A stretch of DNA of 64,000 nt, taken from Lactarius indigo. Lineage: Eukaryota; Basidiomycota; Agaricomycetes; Russulales; Russulaceae. Numbering within the stretch: the first letter of the stretch is position 1; each line of letters begins with the position of its first letter. The DNA lies in NCBI GenBank assembly GCA_025766275.1, contig JAFKAC010000021.1, forward strand, positions 620,001 to 684,000. Direction: 5' to 3'. A program made the position numbers and the translations under genes. Positions 9,993 to 21,378 of this stretch are shown piece after piece. The notes below the pieces were generated by a model, which saw nothing but the letters and a program-made list of their open reading frames with translations, had not been told where the DNA came from and did not search any database.

Positions 9993-10438
9993 TGTAACGC
10001 CGTCACGACGTTAGCTCGACTTGAGCTTGACTAGGCGACTTTACAACTTAGCTAATCACGTCCTTTAGACGTATGGCTCGAAGGCAAGTTCTGGATGTTC
10101 GTAGACACCAGGATCTTGATAGCACTCTGAAGTGGAGGCGAGACAAAGTAGAAGGCAAGAGAAGTGACGATTGAAGAAGACCAAGATGGCGAACCTTGGT
10201 CTTCTGCGACTACCTTAAATACAAGAAAAGCAGACTTTCAAGCGCTGCTATGAGTCATCGTATCGTAGCGTCCAACGTATCGCGTAAGTAGCTCAATCCT
10301 AATACTACTACTACTTGTACTAGGATCGAGTCATCCGTAAACTCCTAACTTCTTCGTAAACCCCGAGTCCGTGACTAATTTACCTTACCGCCGTAGCCAC
10401 AACCGGTACAGTAAGGGTTCAGGATGAGAAACGTAACA
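9993..10438 (-). repeat. 5' LTR of the chromovirus
   Basis: 446 bp. Predicted U3 is 10438-10188 and predicted R-U5 is 10187-9993, placing the transcript start at 10187. A TATA-like TATTTAAG lies at 10221-10214, 34 nt upstream. A 10-bp inverted repeat GAAGACCAAG/CTTGGTCTTC (about 10176-10204) brackets the predicted start. Confidence 0.93.
10214..10221 (-). promoter_or_regulatory. TATA box of the retrotransposon LTR
   Basis: TATTTAAG on the minus strand. Its first base is 34 nt upstream of 10187, the start predicted independently from the self-primer match. The spacing is what a TATA box requires. Confidence 0.65.
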
Positions 10439-10717
10439 ATGATGTCCATGTCGATCGTGTTCTTCTTCCCAACGACGAAACACACGAACGCTCAGGAGAT
10501 GAACTACACCGTCGTCGTTCTCGGTGGTGTGCTCATCCTTTCCCTCGTCTGGTTCTACTTCCCCGTGTACGGGGGCGTGCACTGGTTTAAGGGACCGGTG
10601 CGTACCGTGGAAGGACATGTTACGCGCAAGTGGGCGACGGAACTGGAGCAGGACGCGAAGGAGGGGGGCACAGACAGCATCGATCGAGCAAAAGCAGGAG
10701 ACGCCGTTTTCTTTTGA
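10439..10717 (+). pseudogene. Amino-acid/choline permease, 3' part separated by the retrotransposon
   Basis: This is the C-terminal piece of the permease begun at 687. Reading through one copy of the ATGAT duplication continues the frame with MSMSIVFFFPTT and then a membrane segment (NYTVVVLGGVLILSLVWFYF). The typical tail HWFKGPVRTVE and a short cytosolic end stop at 10717. No promoter or start of its own is expected. It shows that the gene was intact before the insertion. Confidence 0.85.
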
Positions 10718-11260
10718 ATTGATTATTATATCATTACACAATCAATCCTACACAGACGGTTTGGAGGTGGGTAATCATTGTAGATCTACCTATTACATCG
10801 ATAACTGTACCTAGACAGGATATCGACTTTAATTAGTGGGAAATATCACTGTGCAGCCTTGTGCACGAGTCACGCAAGGTAGTGTATCAGCTTGTTATGC
10901 GAGAGGACAGTATCGGTGAAGGCAGCGACGGCGTTCTCTGGTGTAGCCATGTACAGTACGTGGCTTGTCATGCGTCCCCCTCCTGATACCTGCCAGACAC
11001 ATGAAAAGGCCAGTGCCGAGGGAGCACATACCCTGAACTTAGGAACAGGACAGGAAACGGAAACCCGGAACAATCTTACGTTGAGGACATGACTGAGTTC
11101 AGTGTGCTCGATAATTCTGCTCATAAGTCGTTGACAACCACCGCCGTCGACAATCAAGTAGATATAAATCCTCCACCGCATCCTTCCATTTCTCCACTGT
11201 ATTTAATCAAAGTAGCGACCTCCACACAACGAGACCTATTGTGATGTCAGATCAGAATGG
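10718..11260. other. Intergenic, between convergent genes
   Basis: This is the shared 3' flank of the permease (+) and the dehydrogenase (-). I see only short overlapping frames and no RNA gene. Confidence 0.5.
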
Positions 11261-12498
11261 TTATGGGAACCAGTATGGGGGCCCAAAAGAAACGGAACGT
11301 ACACATTGGCCTTCATATAGCACAGGAACGACAGGGTAACGTTAATTGATGGTTTCGTGCTTCAGATATTTACGTACCAGTGATAAAGCTAGCGCCATCA
11401 GAGGCAAAGTAAGACACGAGACCGGCCACGTCCTCTGGCGTTCCAAGGCGCCGAACTGGTGTGCTCGCAATGAACCAAAGCCTCGTTCACATTAAAGCTT
11501 ATTGCGCAGGTCGAGGGTGTGCTCACGGCATCAAGCGGTAACGAACCAGTCTCATTGGTGGCTCTCAGCGGATCAACTATTGGAGGATAAGAAGTAGCAC
11601 TCATGTAAGAGAAGAAACTGGCTCATGGAAGTGTCCATTAGTCCTGGAGAATACGCGTTCACGGTGATCCCGTGCTTGCCAAACTCCCGGGCTGTAGACG
11701 CCGCCCAGCGTCAGCTAAGAGAGCGAAACACCTAGTTCGGTAAAAAGACGTGCCAGCCGCTTGCGTGAGACCGCGAACAGCAAACTTGGTTGCGCTGTAC
11801 GCCGGGAGGGTGTTCGAGGCTGTGTTCGTATTAGAACGTGAGCTCCGTCCCGCTACAACGCATAGGGAGGAAGAAATGACCCTGTTTTCCTGATAACGAA
11901 GCCGCCCCTGGTGTAACCACGGGTCAATGTGAAAATTTAGAATAGAAGCTAACTGGGTGGTGAGCACCGATAATACGCCCACCGCGGCCTTGTGCGATCA
12001 TTTGCTTCCCGGCGTGCTTGTAGCACAACATTGTGCCACGAGTGTTGACCGCCATCAACCGGTCGAAGCTCTCGACGGTAACTATTGACGCTCCTAGTTA
12101 GTAATACGAGGCTAGTGTCTTCTCGAAAAATATACTATTCAGAAATGACTCGAAGGCAATTATTCCCGCATTTGCCACCATCTATTGAAAGTGTGAGTGC
12201 CAGAACGCCGATCGCCGCTACAGCACCACCAACTTACCACGTCGAGGCTTCCTAGGTCTTGCACGACTGTCTGAACCATCTTCTCCACTTCTAGTTCCAG
12301 AGAGACGTCCGCAGGGACGCCGAGTGAGCGCCGCCCTTTGCTCTCAATCTCTTTGACAAGCCCATCCAATTCCGGGGTACCTGATACATCGTTGACTGCG
12401 ACATCGAAGCCATCCTCGGCGAGACGGAGGGCAATCGTACGCCCGATTCCACGTGCTGCACCAGTGACAAGGGCTACTTTCGTCGTCGCAGGGGGCAT
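11261..12498 (-). CDS. Short-chain dehydrogenase/reductase (acetoin/diacetyl reductase-like)
   Basis: A classical SDR: NAD(P)-dependent oxidoreductase, probably cytosolic. The ATG at 12498 gives MPPATTKVALVTGAARGIG, with the TGxxxGIG nucleotide-binding motif, and later VNDVSG and PADVS. Exon 2 gives VANAGI, then TVESFDRLMAVNTRGTML. The active-site pair is in PAYSATKFAVRGLTQAA (YxxxK), followed by REFGKHGITVNAYSPG and RRLGTPEDVAGLVSYFASDG, both standard. The likely end is at 11261. Introns are short; one has a good TACTAAC branch site, and one (11753-11692) appears to use a GC donor. The middle, around 11830-11990, is hard to splice with certainty, so damage there cannot be excluded. A TATA box (ATATAAAA, 12552-12545) lies 47 nt upstream. 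The exact substrate is inferred loosely from the family. Confidence 0.8.
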
Positions 12499-13532
12499 GG
12501 TTCGTAGATCGGCGAATGACAAGACGTGGCGTGTCTTGCTAGGGTTTTATATGCTATCACGATTGGTGGGCATGACCCGGCCTCACACTTTTGGGCCGGG
12601 GGTTTCGCCGAAATTTTCGCATCCAAAGAAGCTGTTCAGTCCACGGCTTTGCAGGTTCGATGCTAGGTCTTCGATGTCGAAATGGGCCACTGTGGAGGTC
12701 GTCAAAGACATGACGGGGGCACACTGGCAACCCGAGTGGCACTGGGCCATGGCACCTCGCACCCGGCGGCCCGGGACAGTCCAGGACCACATCCTTCTTC
12801 TTTCTTGCTGCGGCCGTGGAATTAACAGACACACTGGCATCTGGTTTCATTTCCTCTACATATAGATGCACGCGCGCAATCACCTTATTGCCGATTCAGG
12901 CAGGAAATAAAAACAGGGAGTTCCGCGGCTTCACCCGAAAAAGAGCAAGTGACTCGGCGCTGCAATTACAGCGTTGTCCTCGCTTCAACTCGAAGCAGTT
13001 GAAGGTCCCAATTTACCAAGCCACCAATGGCCTTCTCTTCTCGCAGACCTCATCACCCACCACGTCTCCTGAAAAACTGTTCACGTGAACACGCGAATCG
13101 ATTGTATTTTTACTGTAAGCCGCAAGTAAGCTTCGCGACAAATTTTCAGTAAGTCAGCATGAGAAAGAACTAACGTTCAAGTCAAGGTCTGTTTGACGCC
13201 CTGTTCACGATTGCTCGTTGTGCCGGCTACTTCGCGACGTCCGTCGATCTCCGATCAACCTCAGACAACCTCTGAGAATTTATCGAGTTTGACTGGACTG
13301 TTCAAGTTATCTTCTCTTGCCTGGCCTAGGCTGAGCTCAACGTATACGACATGACCGTATACCGTGAAGACATCAAGCTGTTGTGTGTACATAATCACTC
13401 CTACATTGAGACTGATCGATCTAGTACTGATCATCATTTAATCGATTGCATTGTGCTCATACATGAGAAAACGATGGAAACTCACACGGTCTCCTCGGGT
13501 GTCCTCGAGCGCGCACTCTCTCGTGCACCAGG
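12499..13532. promoter_or_regulatory. Divergent promoter region between the dehydrogenase and the peptidase
   Basis: About 1 kb separates the starts of the SDR (-) and the S9 hydrolase (+). Apart from the SDR TATA box at 12545-12552 and a nearby CCAAT on the minus strand, I see only short unsupported frames. Confidence 0.45.
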
Positions 13533-16229
13533 ATGCCTGATTATGATTCTGGCCGATACGAGTTTTCTCGACCCGCGGAGCACGTCAAGGCACTGAATGT
13601 GAGTCATATTCCACAGAAAATATTCGATGGCATGACCAAGTACAACGATACTTCCCGTGGTATGTATCCTCTTCCTGAGGGCGGGGGTTCCACTAAGCTA
13701 AACTGTCTCGGATACAGGTTTCTCCACCCACGGGTTCGAGTTCGCCGGAAAGAATGGCAGTCACAGTATTGTCGTCGCTCACAGGCCAAAGGACGCGCAA
13801 GTCTCCCAGCTCTATCGCATTTCCTCAGATACCAACTCTACCGAGCTCGAGCGGTTGACTTATTTCAATATTGACTCCGGAAGGATCATACGGTCGTTCG
13901 TTCCCCTGCAAGGAGAAGACTGGCGCGGTGCCTGGCGGGCTGGAGGCGCTCTCATGGTTATGGATCTCACAGGAAACGAGAATTTCCAACTCTGGTATGT
14001 GCCAGAGATTTTGTTGCTCCAATCTTTCTCAAATACATATGTGTGAAGGCGTTATTGGGAAGACGGTGATAACGAGACGACGTTCCCGAAGATCGATGGG
14101 GAGCTCGACAATCACCCTGGGAAGGGCCGTTTTGAGCGTGTGACGAATGATGATTATTCGTATCACAGTGTGACCATCTCTCACTCGAACAGGTTTGCAG
14201 CGCACACCCTTTTATATTTATTTGCATCCCCGTCCTGATGTGCTGTGTCTCGCCAGGTTGTTGGTGTATGCTTCCACTAAAGAGAACGGGAAAGACACCC
14301 TGGTTTACTCCTCTAGGCTGATCGACTCGAACACGGGAGCCGTAGCAAACAACAGCCCTTTCTTATTGCCCTCGCGCCTCATCGCGTCGAAGAAGGTAGA
14401 TCAGCGTACTACGCTCTGGTCACCAGAGAGCATTTCGATCGACGATAAACAAGTAGCGCTCGTTCTATACAACGGCTACTCGGACCGTCCGCTCTACATT
14501 GTCGACATATCTTGGGAGAGCCCCAAGGAACCCGAGCTGATCACTCTCCCCGGCGCGACGGAGAAGCTCGGGAGAACGTCGTACCGGAGCCCGAGGTTCT
14601 CCCGCGACCCGGCCCAGGCGCACGTCCTGTACCTCATTACGGACGCGTTTGGCGACTTTGCGAGCGTCGTCGCGTACGATACCCGCACCAGGACTGTCAC
14701 TCACATCACAACGCCTGAACCCGGCTTCCGCGCGCTCCGGCCGATCCCGTGGGAGACGAACGGGCTACTTGTCACATCCGCAGCGCTGTTCTTCCGCGCC
14801 AACGTCGAGGGCTGGCAAACTATGTACGCCGTCCCTTTCTCCGGCCCGCACGCCAACGTGGTGCTCAAGGTCCGCTGGGCGCGGGGTTGGGAGGGCTCGC
14901 CTGCTGGGTACGCCACGAATGCGCGGAACGCCCGGCCGAACGAGCTCGTCGTGCACTTCAACTCGTTCCGTATGAATGGCTTCCTCGCATCCCTCGACTT
15001 TTCCCACGTGTTTGAGACCGAGGTCGCCACGGAGCGGGACGAGCAGGGACACCCGTTCGTCTCAGTCGACCCGAAGGCATATCTCCAGGCCGCGCCGAGC
15101 CCGCCGCAATTCAAGGTGTACCCGCCGAAACTGCTCAAGTTCAAGAGCTTCGACGGGTTGGAGGTGCCTTGCATGTACTACCACCCTGACGACGGGAAAT
15201 CGGCTGTACCTGTCATCATCAATATTCACGGTGGCCCGGAGAGTCAGAGCACCGCCGACTCGAGGATGTCCGTACCGTCCTTCCTTACGTCATTCCTCGA
15301 CCGGCTTACGGTTGACCCCCACTATTTGCTGACTTAGTCCGATTCACGGCTACCTGCTGAATGAGCTCGGTTGCGCAGTTATCTATCCTAATGTCCGTGG
15401 AAGCACAGGGTACGGGAGACGATACGCCGCGCTGGACGACGTGTTCAAACGAGAAGACTCGGTCAAGTCTGGAGTTCGTTCTGCTCTTTTATGAGTTGTT
15501 GCTGATTGTCTTTGTTCAGAGATATCGGGTCTCTCCTGGACCACATCGACCAGAATATGAAGAACGAGCTCGTATCTTCTCGTGTAGCTGTCATGGGCGG
15601 GTCATGTGCGTATCCCTTCCCCCTACCGACCTCCAGAACCTCCAACCCTTATTTTCATAGACGGAGGCTACATGGTCTATGTGAGATTCGTTTTTGTCGT
15701 TCCGTCCACGCGGCGTTACTTTACTGAGTAATGAGAACGCGCACATAAGGCATCGCTCGTGCATTTCTCTTCCAAGCTCACATGCGGAGTGGCAAATTTT
15801 GGCATCGCCCATTGGCCGTCCTTCCTCGAGAACACTGCGGACCGGCGGCGTGACCAGCGGCGACGCGAGTACGGCGATGAGTCGGACCCGGACGTGCGCG
15901 CGTTCCTCGAGCGCATCTCACCGCTGAACAACGCGGGGAAGGTTACGGTACCGCTCTCGATCGCGCATGGCGAGGAGGACTCGCGCGTGCCCGTGGGCGA
16001 GGCCCTGAGCATGTGGGATATCGTGAGCAAGAAGGTCTACATGGAGTTGATGGTGTGCGAGTTGGAGGGCCATGGTACGTCGCTAGCAGCGAAAAAAAAA
16101 TATGCTAACATAAGAGAGGGTGATTTAGGTTTCAAGCAGAAGAGCGTGATTGAATTCACGAACGCCGCCAAGATTTACTTCTTGGAGAGGTTCCTACAGC
16201 CGGACGCGGCCCCTTCGAGTGCTCTTTGA
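13533..16229 (+). CDS. Prolyl-oligopeptidase family (S9) serine hydrolase
   Basis: A predicted acylaminoacyl-peptidase/dipeptidyl-peptidase-like enzyme: an N-terminal beta-propeller followed by an alpha/beta-hydrolase domain, probably cytosolic because no signal peptide is seen. It begins MPDYDSGRYEF. The propeller runs through GFEFAGKNG, ALMVMDLTGNENFQLW, TLWSPESISID and YRSPRFSRDP. The hydrolase part has INIHGGPE (oxyanion region), YPNVRGSTGYG and the nucleophile elbow GGSYGGYM, formed across an intron at about 15607-15660. The acid is in HGEEDSRVP and the histidine in LEGHGF, so the triad is complete. An intron at 15268-15337 joins DSRI to PIHGYLLNELG. The stop is at 16229. Total length of roughly 700 residues fits the family. 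Substrate is unknown. Confidence 0.88.
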
Positions 16230-17640
16230 AAGTCAACAAGATATGCATACTCAGATCCAGGTCCACTTTTATACCTGTGGTTGTAGGCTTTACCCGCCGT
16301 GTAGGGACAATCCCTCGCGAACTGGAATTCGTATATCTATGGTGTTTGGAAGAAAAATTCATGTTGCCTTTACCAATCGATGAATCGTCATCACTGAGAG
16401 CTTTATCACGCCATAGGAACATCTTAACGAATCAAGACCCACAGGATATTATATTTTTTCAGTGGGGTGGGCAGCAGCGACGCGTCCTGGCCATTCAAGG
16501 CAAGACAACCGGTTCTAAACCTCGGACCTTTTCCTCTTATGAGTGGGCTCTTTTTCGCCTCTTGCGTCCCTCAAGGTGTACGTGTGCTAGTCCCCCAGCA
16601 CCCCGTCAGAACTCCCCGGCGTCTGGATCCGTCGCTGCCCCCAACAAAACTAGTAAACTACGAGTAAGTGCAAAAAAGCGCAAAGCAACAGAAGCTCTTT
16701 TTCCTCCCCTCGTCAGTCGCCAGACCCCTCGAAGCCGGCACCGCACCCGACCATGAGGGGTGACCCAAACTTTGCTGTGCTTGCGCTGTGTAAAATAACA
16801 CAGCGAACAAGTACACAAACAAAGGGGCTCCCTAAGCATGAGTCAGGAACAGTAGCGTGTGGCCGAGGGAGACGACTGCGAGGAGCGCCCCAGACTCTCT
16901 CAGTAGGTAAGGAGTAAAGTACTGGGGAAAATACGTGTAAAGTAAAGAGTAAAAGTAAAACAAAACTTCAGGGATCGATCACCACCCCTTCAACCCCCCG
17001 GTGATCCAACGTGCGGTGTAAGCGCAGCGTGGGGCGCGGGGCGGGGGATGATCGATTTGAAGAGAGAGATAATCAGTAGGGAATGAGAATGGCGAAATGG
17101 AGAGAAGGGGCGGGCTTTTATACGACGAGGGGAAAGCTGTGCGAACCGTTTGGCTTTTGCTTTTGGCGGGCGGTTTCTCTCTATCGGACGCGGCGGGGGC
17201 TGACTGGAATTCGTCTTAGGATGAAACATGCCTGTGCCAGTTTGGAAAGCGAAACCATCCGAGAGAAATGTAAAATAGCCAGGGTCCCTCCCCAACACGC
17301 TGACTTGTAGTAAGGACACGAGGACACAGAACGTCTGTTATGTGTCTCTGCGCTAATCCTCATCTCTCTGCCATGCGTATGGTGCGAGGGGCGTAAATTT
17401 TTGACATTCACATTTGAACGGTCAACCATGACCGATATGCATGCCATATTTCGTCGACGTTCATGCTCAGCCTTTGTTTGTTGCCCCGAAGGAATGCCTT
17501 CCCACACGAATTCTTTTTCCATTGGATCCCTGAAGAGTGTGGAATCCGATCAACCAGTTGGACGGGATTGTATGGTCACATGAACCATTTGTCGAGTTGA
17601 TGTACTATACAGAGAGGGGGGTACAACCACGCCAGCGTGT
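16230..17640. other. Intergenic, about 1.4 kb between convergent genes
   Basis: The region contains several short frames on both strands and purine-rich stretches near 16900-17000. No frame shows a family motif or a convincing exon, and I see no RNA gene. Confidence 0.45.
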
Positions 17641-19827
17641 CTATGCGACTTTCACCACGTCCACGAGACCGCGGTCCTTCTTATTGTCGTCGTCGTCGTC
17701 GCGGCCGCTGCTCGAGTCTTCTGGGGGCGTTTCCTCCTCGTCCAGGATCGCGTGATCGAGCATCGTTTCGCGTGCAGGGAAGAGCTTCGAGAAGGTGAAA
17801 TAGACGGTCGACGCCAGGGTGAACTGCACAAAAAGTAATTTCCAGTATTTAAGTACCACTCTCGAGGTCGTGAAAGTTTGAAGAAAAAGAGGGAGGCAGA
17901 GTCTCTAGCGTCCACTTACCCCGAGTAAGTAAGCAATGTCGAATAGGCGTTCGCCGGCGGTGCCAATGTGTATCTTCGTGTTGATGCTGTTGATGAGCCC
18001 GGGAAGAGTTGGCGGCACGGAGACTAGCAGAGCGGCGGCGGCCCGCCAGTTCTGCGAAATGTTCGGGTGAGAGGGCGAATGGACATACGACGCGCAATGG
18101 AAGGTACCGTACCACACCATAAGTATATCTATACCTGCCGTGTGGCCGGTACATCGAAGGAACATCGACATGCGTGCGATGTACGAGCCAGTACTATAAC
18201 AATTGTAGTTAGAGAAACAGAATAGAGGCAAGGGGGAAAAGGCAAGCCTACGTCGGTGATCATGACTCCGGTGATAGGTCCGAGGAAGACGGTGTAGCCG
18301 CTCATGAAAGATAGAAAGCCTGTCGCGCTGAGAAGTCGCAGGTGTGGTTAGACTAGCGATGACAACGGTAGAACGTAACGTACTTCGCGAGTATTTCCCA
18401 GGGGCAAAGTGCCCACCCACCGAGAAACGCGCAAATGATTTGCCCACGTCGTATGTTTATATAGCGTGGGCATAGTGCGGTCATGTCGTTCCCGGCGCTC
18501 AGTGAGTTGGCCGAGATGTTCGTGCCCAGCGTGGAGAGAACAAACGCGAAAGATGTGAAGAACGCGCCAGCGCGGTTGTCCCACTTGTCGACCAACTTGA
18601 GTGGATCCCAGAGAACTTCGCCGTAAAGGGTGACACCTGCACTTGTGACAGCAATGCCAACGAAGCTAGCCAACGTAAACGCAATAGGGATAATGGCGAT
18701 CTGTATATATTGGCTGTAAAACGATTTCAGCGCTTTTTAGGCCGTGACTGTCATGGCAATGGCTCGCGTACGCTCTTTCGTTTTTTGCGTATCTCTGGGT
18801 TTCAGGGGGGTCCCGCATGATCAGAATCGACGGTTGTAGAACAGACATGTGACTCACGGTAAAATCTGGGATGTTTACACCGAGAGTCGCGTAGAGCCCA
18901 AGCGCACTATTGAGTGCACTGAGCCACGCCCACGAGAGAGCGCTGCCACTCAGTTCGGCCTTTTGTGCAAGAATCCCGCTGTTTGGGGGCACTTTGACAA
19001 ATGCCCAAATAAGTAGCGCCAACCATGTCGGTGGTACTATGACAGCTTTGGCCAAAAACAGCCAACGTATCTTCTGTGGTGATATGAGCATGAAAGGGAA
19101 CTGAATGAGCCAGTAGAGAAAGTAGCAGATCATCCCTATAAAACAAGCGGTGTTAGGGCTGTCGGGGCTGAGCAAGGTCGAATGGACACGTACCAGATGT
19201 AGTAATGTTTGCACTGGGAGGAAGGTGGTTGGGAAGACGAGCTATAGACGGCCAGATGGCTTTCAACATCTGAGGGAACGAGAAGCGCCGTAAGGGACTC
19301 GTTGAGAAGAGATGCAGGCGACGTCGAACGGACCTGGTAAACGCACTCCGAACCAACGAAGGTCTGAATGCCGAACCAGAACATGGCCAAAACGACGCGA
19401 CTGATGACGCTGAAATAGCTCAACCAAAACCCAAAGGAAGAGCGATTGAGGACGGGGAAGGGCACGTGAAGCCGGGCTCCGACGGTTCCGTTCAACACCA
19501 TGATGACGGCGATGATGACGTGTCCCGTAGCTATGGCTGGTAGTGCCTGCCGCCTGCGAACTCCACATCAGCCATGGTCCCCAGAAATGAGCGCGAGTCG
19601 TACCAAGACAAGCCTATCGCAAGCATTGACGAAGCAAATTCCCACGTCGCAGCGTTCGTGGCATCCGAAATCCAATATGCGACGTAGTTGAGCGTCGTCC
19701 ATGTCCGCAAATGGGGAGGCACAGGATCCATGTCTTTGTTGCTCCAAGCACTGCTAGGTGCGAACGTCGATGGCTCCGGTTTGAGCCTCCATGTGGAGAG
19801 CCAAGACGCGTCCGACAATTTGCCCAT
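17641..19827 (-). CDS. NCS1 nucleobase:cation symporter (uracil/allantoin-type permease)
   Basis: A plasma-membrane importer of the nucleobase:cation symporter-1 family, usually with 12 membrane segments. The ATG at 19827 is used because a TATA box (ATATAAAA, 19914-19907) lies about 80 nt upstream and no ATG lies between. The first exon has NKDMDPVPPHLRTWTTLNYV and YWISDATNAATWEFASSM, the family N-terminal motif. Later exons give NGTVGARLHVPFPVLNRSSFG, FWFGIQTFVGSE, LGVNIPDFTRYAK, NISANSLSAGNDM, GPITGVMITDYW and MYRPHGRYRYTYGVNWRAA, which match the family in order. The C-terminal tail is acidic and Asp-rich (DDDDDNKKDRG) and ends at 17641. About eight introns are present. No damage is seen. 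The exact nucleobase cannot be assigned from sequence. Confidence 0.88.
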
Positions 19828-21378
19828 GGCGATGGAGCGGAAGATGTGGCCAAAGAAGGGCAGAAGCGTGGACGGGTCGTGGGGACTCGGGGTGTGTCAC
19901 ATCTTGTTTTATATTTGACGTGAAGCTTGAAGAACCGAAGCTGTCGGCCCTCAGAGCGGGGTAGACCCATTACATATCCGAGTCTGAGTCGTTGAGAGGG
20001 CCGAAAGATAAGAGATAAGTAAAGATAGGCTTATGTGTGGGCGAGGAGACACACCAGCTTCTGTAAACTCTGGCGGAGAGTAGCAACAGGTGATCGATTA
20101 TGGGCGAATACAGCCGCACAGTACTACTAGTATTGTAGTAGTATTGTATCAATCCTGGTCTTCCTCGCCCATTGGCAAATTACCTACACAGTACAGTAAA
20201 CAATCCCTGTACCTGACAAGTAACGGCAGATACGACTCGGAACACCGCTTTTTTTTTTTGCCAATACACATCTCAGGTGCCCAATGTCCCAAAGGTGGGT
20301 TGGGAATGTTGGGAGTCTACGTCACAGGCTGTCGCCTTCCGTTACTTTTTTTTTTACAGCTGCGGAGTGTCGAACATGAGCACACGAGCAGTGGGATGTT
20401 ACTTTCGCGTTCGTCTCGATCTACCTTATCTACTGAGTCGAGTCGGCAATACAATTGACGGTGTATTCCGTAAGCATACAAAAGGGGAATACAATCTGCC
20501 ATTACGTGTGATTGTGTTCCGCGCTTCACTCTCCTCGTTCTACTAAGTATCGTCGGTTTGAGTTCGCCGATGGTTGGTCAGTCACAAGAAGAAAAAATAC
20601 ACCCCAATTCTCTTACTCGTCTGAAAGTCAGTGAGCTGTTTGGAACGCGACAGGCGTTTACACAAGGTTTCCGAATCGGCAATGGTGCATATTTCCAATG
20701 TCCATTCCAAGATCCATTCATTCGTAACTTATTCGCATGGGTACGTGTACAAAACCTGAATGAATTCAAATCCACATCACTTCTCGTCGGGAACAGAGCC
20801 TTGTCAACGGTTCTGACTTTGTCAAAGAGCAATTGGTCACTTGTAATTGGTCTACGATAGCACTCAGGCTCTACAATCGATGAGGGGATATACTCATCTC
20901 CCGTCACCGCGTCACCCATCACGTCGCATCATATGCCAAGCCCTGGAGGTGAGAAATCCCCGTGTTTTGGACCCATTGCCAACACTATGCGGCGGCATAT
21001 TACTCAGACACTGGTTATGGATCCCTGATCCAGACCCAAGTTCGAGCATCATCCAGTGTACTTCCACACAGTATTCACCAGACAACGGCCGCCGCTGAGA
21101 CTCTTCTAATTTCCGACTTATGTTCTTTCTTTGGGGATCGTTGGTCTTATACCAACATATATCAAATCGAGAATAAGCGCCGCACTCGGCCTGTTCCGTA
21201 GCTAGGTCAGTGGCGACTGTTATAATAGCAAATCCCTGTCCCTTAACTACTTATATAGGACAACTTTTCATAAACGAGCCATTCTGCATCATTCACTGTC
21301 TCTCGGCCGTATCCTCTCTTTCACTTCACGTTTCCCTTGGATGTCCGCGCGCCTAACGGGCCGATCCATCGTGAAGTT
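19828..21378. other. Intergenic region with the promoters of the NCS1 gene and of 7TM copy A
   Basis: The NCS1 TATA box is at 19907-19914 (minus sense). A TATATAG-like element near 21250 lies about 120 nt before the copy A ATG. Frames of up to about 120 codons occur, but none has recognisable content. Confidence 0.4.

Larger units (their letters stand above)
2796..10438 (-). mobile_element. Full-length Ty3/gypsy chromovirus LTR retrotransposon
   Basis: The element is 7643 bp on the minus strand: 5' LTR 9993-10438, PBS 9980-9990, gag 9972-7987, pol 8047-3272, a polypurine stretch 3252-3245 and the 3' LTR 2796-3241. The LTRs are each 446 bp, appear identical when read side by side, and end TG...CA. 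The flanks carry a 5-bp duplication ATGAT (2791-2795 and 10439-10443), as expected for a Ty3-type integrase. The domain order protease, RT, RNase H, integrase, chromodomain defines a chromovirus. Both long frames are uninterrupted, so the copy may be active. It inserted inside an exon of a permease; removing the element and one ATGAT restores a continuous permease frame. These are direct readings of the sequence; activity is inferred. Confidence 0.97.

Noticed and set aside
12640..12665. Possible tRNA T-loop (GGTTCGATGC)
   Set aside because: No acceptor, D or anticodon stems can be built around it; chance match.
16440..17320. Several frames of 60-176 codons on both strands after the S9 hydrolase
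   Set aside because: Overlapping, Arg/Ser/Pro-rich translations without motifs; no supported gene.
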